30,007 nucleotides of DNA, from contig JANQEY010000026.1 of the NCBI GenBank assembly GCA_028278125.1, positions 1-30,007 of the forward strand. The letters are read 5' to 3'. The translations under genes and the position numbers were made by a program. The notes under the pieces were generated by a model. It ran no database searches. It was not told where the DNA came from and was given only the letters and a program-made list of their open reading frames with translations. The stretch comes from a bacterium (GTDB taxonomy: Bacteria; Electryoneota; Electryoneia; Electryoneales; Electryoneaceae). Below are positions 23,869 through 30,007 of the stretch, piece by piece; positions within the stretch are counted from its first letter, which is position 1; the number at the start of each line of letters is the position of its first letter.

Positions 23869-24720
23869 ATGTCTGAATATTGCCCGATCGAAGAGATAAT
23901 CAGTGCACAACCGATTGTTGAAGGAGCTGGAGTTAAGCTCAACCGCGTGTTCGGTTACAACCAGGCACCAAAGTTTGATCCTTTCCTGTTGCTGGACGAT
24001 TTCGGTTCAGATAATCCTGATGATTACATGGCTGGATTTCCCTGGCATCCGCATCGGGGAATCGAAACGGTTACCTATATGCTCGACGGGTTGGTTGAAC
24101 ATGGTGACAGCCTGGGTAATGATGGCGTGATCAAGTCTGGTGAGGTTCAGTGGATGACAGCCGGAAGCGGGATTATCCACCAGGAGATGCCTCAAAGGTT
24201 TGAAGGGCGATCACGTGGATTCCAACTCTGGGTGAACCTGCCAAAAGAACACAAAATGATGAAGCCGCGTTACCGCGAGATTAAGGTTGAACAGATTCCA
24301 ATGTACCTGATTGAGGATGGGATCAAGATCAAGGTAATTGCAGGAACAGTAGGGACAGCAACCGGACCGGTAAAAGACCTAGTAGTAGATGTCGAATATC
24401 TCGATATAACTCTCAATCCCGATACCGTTTATGACCATGCTATTCAGAATGGGTACCATACAACGGCATATGTGGTTGATGGATTAGGATACCTCGATCC
24501 TGCCGGATCGATCGATGTAACCGAGGGGCAATGTGTACGATTTGGTGAAGGAGATGCAATTGCCATCCGTTCAGGGCATCTTCCATTCAGGATATTGCTT
24601 GTCTCAGGAAAACCTTTAGATGAACCTATTGCCTGGGGTGGTCCAATTGTCATGAATACAAGAGAAGAAGTGGATAAAGCATTCGCGGAATACCGCAGTG
24701 GTGATTTTATTAAGGAATAG
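23869..24720 (+). CDS. Pirin-family bicupin protein
   Basis: A 283-residue pirin. The N-terminal cupin carries the metal ligands HPHRG (H60, H62) and GSGIIHQE (H104, E106), equivalent to the Fe-binding residues of human pirin. The C-terminal cupin starts near residue 150 and lacks an obvious metal site. Bacterial pirins act as quercetinases or as redox-linked regulators, and the role here is unknown. It may share a transcript with the lipoprotein upstream. A bidirectional terminator separates it from the convergent large protein. Confidence 0.9.
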   Translation: MSEYCPIEEIISAQPIVEGAGVKLNRVFGYNQAPKFDPFLLLDDFGSDNPDDYMAGFPWHPHRGIETVTYMLDGLVEHGDSLGNDGVIKSGEVQWMTAGSGIIHQEMPQRFEGRSRGFQLWVNLPKEHKMMKPRYREIKVEQIPMYLIEDGIKIKVIAGTVGTATGPVKDLVVDVEYLDITLNPDTVYDHAIQNGYHTTAYVVDGLGYLDPAGSIDVTEGQCVRFGEGDAIAIRSGHLPFRILLVSGKPLDEPIAWGGPIVMNTREEVDKAFAEYRSGDFIKE

Positions 24721-24750
24721 GCTGAAGAAATTCCTTCAATAGTTGTAAAA

Positions 24751-24789
24751 TAAAAACGCCCATCAACCAAATGGAGATGGGCGTTAACT
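24751..24789. terminator. Bidirectional terminator between pirin and the convergent secreted protein
   Basis: AACGCCCATC (24755-24764) pairs exactly with GATGGGCGTT (24776-24785), flanked by AAAATAAA on the left and AACTTTG on the right. Confidence 0.8.
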
Positions 24790-24804
24790 TTGTATGCACA
24801 AAAT

Positions 24805-26832
24805 TTATTTCAACAATACCATACGGCGCAGTTCAGAATAACTTCCCTGGGCTCCTTCAGCTTCCATTTTGTAGAAATAAATTCCGGAAGCAAATCCCTG
24901 GGCATCCCATGATACAGTATGATATCCTGCCTGTTTGTCGGCTGAAAGCAACCTGGTTACTTCACGACCGTTAAGGTCAAAGACTGTTATAGTTACATCT
25001 GCCTGCCCCGGCAGCGAGAAAGCAATATCAGTCGTTGGATTGAATGGATTCGGATAATTCTGCTCTAGTGAATAGGAAGCGGGAATCACATTCTGCTGAT
25101 CGTGATCTACGGAGGTTAAGTCGAATGCGTAGTTAATCCAGTTAACCATCAACTGGTTACGACTGTCTACATCCGCGATCGCTTCAAACGGGAATCCAAG
25201 AAGCAGGGTTTTATATGTGTCAGTTTCGTTACGAACGCCTGCACGACGTACCATCGAATACCACAAACTTACTTCACCACCACTGATCGTTATTGAGGTT
25301 GGTACACCCCTGTTATCAGCGCCGTCTCCACCGCCGATGTCAAAGGATAGTCCGTTACCGATTGGATCGCCTTCTTCACCCTCAGCATGTATTCCTGCGG
25401 GATATTCCTGCTGGTATGCTGCGCCCATCATTTCTATCAGTGTTGAATTCGCCATATTTGCGGGTGCGTTACTGCCTGTAATCCAAAGGTTACCGCCGGC
25501 TTCAAGGTAGCTGACGAGAGCTGCTACATCTTCTTCCGTCATGATACCTTCTCCACCGGTGAACCAGATTGCGGCTTCAGGCACGGCAGAAGCAAGATCC
25601 ATCGCGTCAAGCATGTACATGGAATTATCCCAGACTGAATAGTTAGAAGCTCCTGCTGTTATTACAGCGTCCAGGCTCTGGGTATAATATTCAGAGTACA
25701 TGCCGCCGGGGACATTGTTTACAAGTAAAACATCATCACAGATGCCCGTATAGAAGGTTAAACTGGCTTCATAACCTGGAATGTGCTCAGAACTGAAAGT
25801 GAATGTAAAAGTACCATCATAAACATCCATATTGTCAGTAGTCTGAACAGTAAATGTACTTGTGTAAGTTTCATCGACACCCAGGTTAATGGTACCGTTC
25901 TCTGTCATATCTCCATCAGGAGTAGTATAGACATAGGTCCATCCCTCAGGTAAATCGCTGGTTACCTCAACAGATATTGCGTTGTCTTGTGGAATAAAAT
26001 TCTCAAGATCAAACTCGAATACTGCCGATTCGCCTGCTCTTGTGAGATGCGCAAAGTGTTGCGTTGTAGCAAAGGTCAGATTGTCGAATGCAGCTTTCTC
26101 TGCGTTGATAACTTCTTCAGTGTTATCATTTTGTACAAAAGCAATGGCAGTGAGATTCTCGGGAAGAATTTCAAAAGTGTCCTGACCGTCCAATAATATG
26201 ATTGGATAATCGAAGGTGAAAGTATAAACTTCGGTCGAATTCTCGTCTATTTCGAAATCAACACCTTCATGATCGGGTGAATAGGTTAGCAAGTCATTGT
26301 GAAAATCATTCTGTCCGTTGTTTCCACTATACCAGCCGGTAACTCCATTGGAAAGCAGGGCACACCTTAATTTGTTGTTACCGGTAACAGCTTCATCAGC
26401 ACTGTTAACGATAACTAAAACAATTGCTTCTCCATCACCTTCATAGGAGAAAACCTGTAATCCAATTGGACTCTCAACATCAATCCGGTTATTGTACTGT
26501 GTGGCAAGCCCGTTAAAATTTCCTGGATACTGTTCAACCAATCCGTCAACAAAGCAGCTTGGCCAATGGGGTACAGGGTAATAACTAACCCGTCCGTCGT
26601 GATCATCTGAATATGACGACCAGGGATCAAAATCATCATGCGTTACAAACGCGACAATATTACTCGCATAAGGTTCTGTTGACATAAAATTTGCAAACGT
26701 CGGCGCCGCCGTCGCACACGGGCCTCACCAGTATGCCCAGAATTCTTCAAACATTACCTTCCTCTGGAATCCCATTGCCGAACTTGCAATAAGTCCGAAT
26801 GCGACGATTCCAAAAACTAATTTCCTCAACAT
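24805..26832 (-). CDS. Candidate selenoprotein: secreted Omp28/thioredoxin-like protein with W-U-G-P-C site and C-terminal sorting domain
   Basis: A 675-residue gene when the TGA at 26725-26727 is read as selenocysteine (residue 36). The ATG at 26830-26832 has AAGGAG seven bases upstream. A signal peptide (1-21) is followed at once by VMFEEFWAYW-U-GPC (26-39), where thioredoxin-like and Omp28-type proteins have WCGPC. The frame is intact on both sides. A redox-fold region follows, including DDFDPW and the YPVPHWPSCFVDG segment expected of Omp28-type proteins. Further on are a beta-sandwich region, a ThuA/GATase-like domain (about 360-570) and the NYPNPFNPTTDI...SGIYFYKME...RRMVLLK sorting domain in the last ~90 residues. 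A GC-rich hairpin begins 11 nt after the TGA. An ordinary caller would start at Met50 (26685) and lose the leader. Alternatives are a nonsense mutation or a read error. The enzymes for selenocysteine are not in the window. Confidence 0.72.
26698..26714 (-). promoter_or_regulatory. Candidate bacterial SECIS hairpin
   Basis: Read on the minus strand this is CGACGGCGGCGCCGACG. CG and CGGC pair with GCCG and CG, separated by one A-A mismatch, around a GGC loop 18-20 nt after the TGA. Bacterial SECIS elements usually have a G at the start of the apical loop about 16-37 nt from the UGA, which this meets. The GC-only third positions here contrast with the rest of the gene, as expected if RNA structure constrains the codons. 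Confidence 0.55.
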
Positions 26833-26906
26833 AATAAAACTCCTTAATGATACGAATATTCGATCAATGTTTTACTATCCGGCTCTTCTGAATTTCAAAC
26901 TTTAAT

Positions 26907-29900
26907 TTATTTAACAAGAATCATCTTCTTCATATCTGTAAATTTATCTGCACGTACCTGGTAGAAATAGATACCACTACCCAAAAGTGAGGCATCAAAC
27001 TCAACATTGTGGTATCCGGGACTGACGTTTTCATTGACCAGTACGGCTACCTGCTGTCCCATGAGGTTATAAACGGTCAGCAGTACATCCTGCGCTTCAA
27101 CAAGGTCATAACGGATATGGGTTGTCGGGTTAAATGGGTTCGGGTAATTTTGATGCAACGCGTATTTTGTGGGCATATCAACTACTTCTTCAACGCCAGT
27201 TTCTTCAATAAACTGAACAACCACGTCGATAGGCATTAATCCTGCCCACGGCTCACCTGTAAATAACAGTTCGGCAAAAGCGACGTCACCATCCTGGACA
27301 GCCGGTGGATCACCAACCCAGGCTTCAGTAATATCAGCGCTGATAGTCAGTGTGATCATTGCTTCGGGAGCCAGTGTGCCGGCTACAGGGCCATCTATAA
27401 ACAGCCAGTCCTGAATCGGATCTTCCCAGGGAACTTCGAGGACATTGAGTGCTGCGTTCCAGTTGAGATCCGCACATCCGATGTTTTCAAAATCGATATT
27501 CACGGACGCAGTTGAATCAATTTCACCACCAAACTTAATGTCAATGATAATTGGATCCGTAATTGCTGAGCCTTCTGGGTAAGTCATGATGACATCAAGT
27601 GTTACAACATCCTCAGGTATTAAATCGAAGGCTCCGTATGTCTCAGCATAATAGTTTTCAAGCTCAAAACGGATATCATAGGTGATTACCGGAATATCCG
27701 GAATAGAATACATTCCATCTATATCTGTTGTCGCCATTAGTTCATCGTTCAGGTAAACCTCGACGCCTTCAATTGGTTCACCACCCTCTTCACATTCCAC
27801 AACAGTACCCTCAAGAGTGCCAAACTCTGGTGGTACAAGGAACCAGTTCATGAAGTTCTCAAAGAAATCTTCACGAGTATTACCCTCTTCACCATCAACC
27901 AGGTTTCCTACCTCGAAGCTGAATGTTGCGGTTTTGTACAAGAGGCCCTCAAGGTCCCAGTAAATCACACCCGCGGCAAAGTCATCTGCTGGATTTATAA
28001 AAACTACAGTCGCGTCATCTTCCGCTGTATAATCGTCAACCCAGCTGTTCTCACCACCATAGGTCATGTCCATTCCTTCGGTGATAGTACCATCAACACC
28101 TTCGACGGATGCCAGATCTGAACCGCCATCGGCGACATCAGCCAGGCGGAAATAGGGCATCAGGTTTTCTGGTACAACCCATCCGAAAGTATCGCCACCC
28201 TCATGGTATACATTTCCACCGTTGTCCAGGTATTCCACAAGCAGGGTTTCGTCCTCTGAACCGGTCTCTATCGCATAGAAATTCGGATACATTCCCGTAC
28301 AGACAAACACACCTTGATAGTCAGAGAGTTCATAATCAGCTAATGAGTTTGCTTCAATATAGGTATAGCCTAGATCGCCCAGGATCTCCATCACGTTTTC
28401 ACCTGAGTCCGGAGTCGGATCCGGATTATAAATCAACAAATCCACATTCGGATCAGCGTAGTCAACCATTACCGTATTTGTGGGATTTGATTCCCCTTCA
28501 TCCCAGTCAGCAGTTACATAATATTCATACTCACCATAATCTGGCAGAACGTCATCATAGGTTGTTTCGGTTGTTCGTCCAATTTCAGCGCCATCCCGAT
28601 AGACAACATATTCTATAAATTCATCAATTTCATTGTCATTCCGGCCAAAGCGTTCATATATACTGCAGCTACGGTTATTAACAATACGATCATAACGGAC
28701 ACGTGGATTTTCAATAACCGGGAGCGGGCTGCTGCAAAGTTCAGACATTTCAACGGGTTGAGCTTGAACGGGATTCGGATTCGGATTTCCAAATTGTGCC
28801 AGCATCTCTATTTCATCAGCTATACTGACCTGGTTGATCTCAAGCCTGTCTGTCAAATCGAGAGAAGAGTATGAACCATATATTACAGCACCATCAGCGT
28901 AAGTGTCATCAGTAAATGCAAATGTCTCAATGTCATTTATATAGAATGTAAAATCTGATCCATCAGCTACAACTGTAACCGTATTCCATGAACCAAGCCC
29001 TGTATTGATATCCGGACTTGCTGTCCAAGCCTGGATTACAGCCGCGCCATCAGGATCGAATCGGAAGATCGAATATGATCCACCAGGAGTGATGTTGAAC
29101 AGATAACCTGAAGTGGCATCGTTAGCAAACTCATCTCCCCTGATTATTAAACCAATACTGGAAGTTTCTGATCCTTCTGCACGTGATACTTCCCATTCAT
29201 ATATGCCATCTCCGAAAATGTCGCCATCATACTTGGCGCCCATCCAGTCATCAGTGCCTGCCCGATCACCAACAAGCATATTATCTGATACTTCCCATAC
29301 GCCTGCATCCGGATCAAAGAGGAAATCATCTGCTACTCCATCGGTGAAATCATCAATAAGCAGGTTTTCCGTAATTCCAATCCAGTTTAATGTTACTCCA
29401 CCCATACCGTCATGTACTGCACCAAGGTAGGAAGGATCGGGTGGTTCGTTATAAAAGAGAATTGCAAGCTCTTCGTATGGGTAATCCACAGGATCTACAT
29501 CAACGGACGCGGCGAGGCCAATGGTACCATCATCATTCTGGATACCGATGAGTTCATCAGTATAATTCATATCACTGAAGCTATGATACTGCATCAGGAT
29601 GTCACCATTAGGATAGAGAATGGTCTGGCACGTTACAATATTTGGATCACTATATTCGTAAATCCCGTCATATGATACAACAAAATTGCCGTCTTCATCT
29701 TCACCGTAATAGATTGTCCCGCCCTCTTCCGGATCCATATCCTGGGCGTAGAAGTTTATACTGTTGTAATAATCATCCTCTGGAAGATCACTTGGGAACC
29801 AATCATAACCTTCACCAAACGACAACAGACCGTTTGAGCCGATCCAGATTTCATCCCAGTCATTACCGTAAAAGTTAAATGTGAATGGAAGCGCGAATGG

Positions 29901-30007
29901 CCCCTGGTAGTCATCATCGCCCATATCAGTAATGGCGGTGCCTGTCTCGCTGATATCGATCCAATCATACATTGGACCAGCATCTTCATCACTATCGATA
30001 TAATGAT
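26907..30007 (-). CDS. Large secreted multidomain protein with C-terminal sorting domain (5' end outside window)
   Basis: The frame is open to the window end, giving at least 1,032 residues; the true start is outside. Visible parts in order: a beta-sandwich with FTFNFYGNDWDEIWIGSNGLLSFG near the start; a LamG/ConA-like region (about 220-400); a fibronectin-III-like region (VVYRDGAEI...YYVTADWDEG); a ThuA/GATase-like domain (DLLIYNPDPT...NVYHEGGD); a carboxypeptidase-regulatory-like domain (about 760-830, GTLEGTVVE...); an Ig-like domain; and the NYPNPFNPTTHI...SGIYFYQVR...KKMILVK sorting domain. No catalytic residues stand out. It lies 74 bp upstream of the selenoprotein candidate on the same strand without an evident terminator, so the two may be co-transcribed. 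Confidence 0.83.
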   Translation of the reverse strand, partial: HYIDSDEDAGPMYDWIDISETGTAITDMGDDDYQGPFALPFTFNFYGNDWDEIWIGSNGLLSFGEGYDWFPSDLPEDDYYNSINFYAQDMDPEEGGTIYYGEDEDGNFVVSYDGIYEYSDPNIVTCQTILYPNGDILMQYHSFSDMNYTDELIGIQNDDGTIGLAASVDVDPVDYPYEELAILFYNEPPDPSYLGAVHDGMGGVTLNWIGITENLLIDDFTDGVADDFLFDPDAGVWEVSDNMLVGDRAGTDDWMGAKYDGDIFGDGIYEWEVSRAEGSETSSIGLIIRGDEFANDATSGYLFNITPGGSYSIFRFDPDGAAVIQAWTASPDINTGLGSWNTVTVVADGSDFTFYINDIETFAFTDDTYADGAVIYGSYSSLDLTDRLEINQVSIADEIEMLAQFGNPNPNPVQAQPVEMSELCSSPLPVIENPRVRYDRIVNNRSCSIYERFGRNDNEIDEFIEYVVYRDGAEIGRTTETTYDDVLPDYGEYEYYVTADWDEGESNPTNTVMVDYADPNVDLLIYNPDPTPDSGENVMEILGDLGYTYIEANSLADYELSDYQGVFVCTGMYPNFYAIETGSEDETLLVEYLDNGGNVYHEGGDTFGWVVPENLMPYFRLADVADGGSDLASVEGVDGTITEGMDMTYGGENSWVDDYTAEDDATVVFINPADDFAAGVIYWDLEGLLYKTATFSFEVGNLVDGEEGNTREDFFENFMNWFLVPPEFGTLEGTVVECEEGGEPIEGVEVYLNDELMATTDIDGMYSIPDIPVITYDIRFELENYYAETYGAFDLIPEDVVTLDVIMTYPEGSAITDPIIIDIKFGGEIDSTASVNIDFENIGCADLNWNAALNVLEVPWEDPIQDWLFIDGPVAGTLAPEAMITLTISADITEAWVGDPPAVQDGDVAFAELLFTGEPWAGLMPIDVVVQFIEETGVEEVVDMPTKYALHQNYPNPFNPTTHIRYDLVEAQDVLLTVYNLMGQQVAVLVNENVSPGYHNVEFDASLLGSGIYFYQVRADKFTDMKKMILVK

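Noticed and set aside
24805..26685. Shorter gene starting at the internal Met (26683-26685)
   Set aside because: It has no signal peptide or good ribosome binding site, and it would leave a perfect leader plus redox motif stranded upstream in the same frame.
26725..26727. Simple nonsense mutation making a pseudogene
   Set aside because: Not excluded, but the TGA lies at the one Cys where selenocysteine is most expected, both sides remain intact, and a SECIS-like hairpin follows. I rank selenocysteine higher.

Overview
The window looks like chromosomal DNA of an uncultured Gram-negative bacterium, probably from the FCB side of the tree (Marinimicrobia, Zixibacteria, KSB1 or Calditrichota-like). 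The evidence is three large secreted proteins ending in an NPFNP-type C-terminal sorting domain (T9SS-like), outer-membrane and lipoprotein cytochromes, and a moderate G+C backbone. The phylum is an inference from protein style only. TGA is an ordinary stop here (for example at 10218-10220 and 14539-14541).

Layout. 1-1770: a markedly AT-rich segment with the end of an unknown gene and a divergent diadenylate-cyclase-like (DAC) protein, closed by a terminator. 1801-3708: a GT-C membrane glycosyltransferase with a TPR tail. 3709-4270: gene-free, packed with hairpins and dispersed repeats. 4271-7744: an electron-transfer locus. A minus-strand operon (heme-binding porin-like protein, YceI protein, c-type cytochrome lipoprotein) faces a divergent lipoprotein with two cytochrome P460-type domains. 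7886-8854: DinB-like and VOC proteins. 9015-11335: two overlapping citrate-synthase-family genes, each lacking a different canonical catalytic residue. 11502-13880: a secreted CotH/lamin-tail protein. 14074-16571: a lipoprotein, a methyltransferase and an AraC/GyrI-like regulator. 16906-20913: a four-gene Mn/Zn/Fe ABC importer (TroABCD-like) whose two permeases carry C-terminal winged-helix-like tails, preceded by a DtxR/MntR-like operator candidate. 21051-24720: ornithine cyclodeaminase-family enzyme, sulfotransferase, adhesin-like lipoprotein, pirin. 24805-30007: two large secreted proteins on the minus strand.

The most striking observation is at the start of the 24805-26832 gene. Its signal peptide and thioredoxin-like motif read through an in-frame TGA exactly where the first Cys of WCGPC should be (W-U-G-P-C). 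A GC-rich hairpin with a GGC loop lies 11-27 nt downstream, as expected for a bacterial SECIS element. This makes it a candidate selenoprotein: a secreted, sorting-domain-bearing, Omp28/thioredoxin-like protein. Automated calling would start it at an internal Met and lose the redox site.
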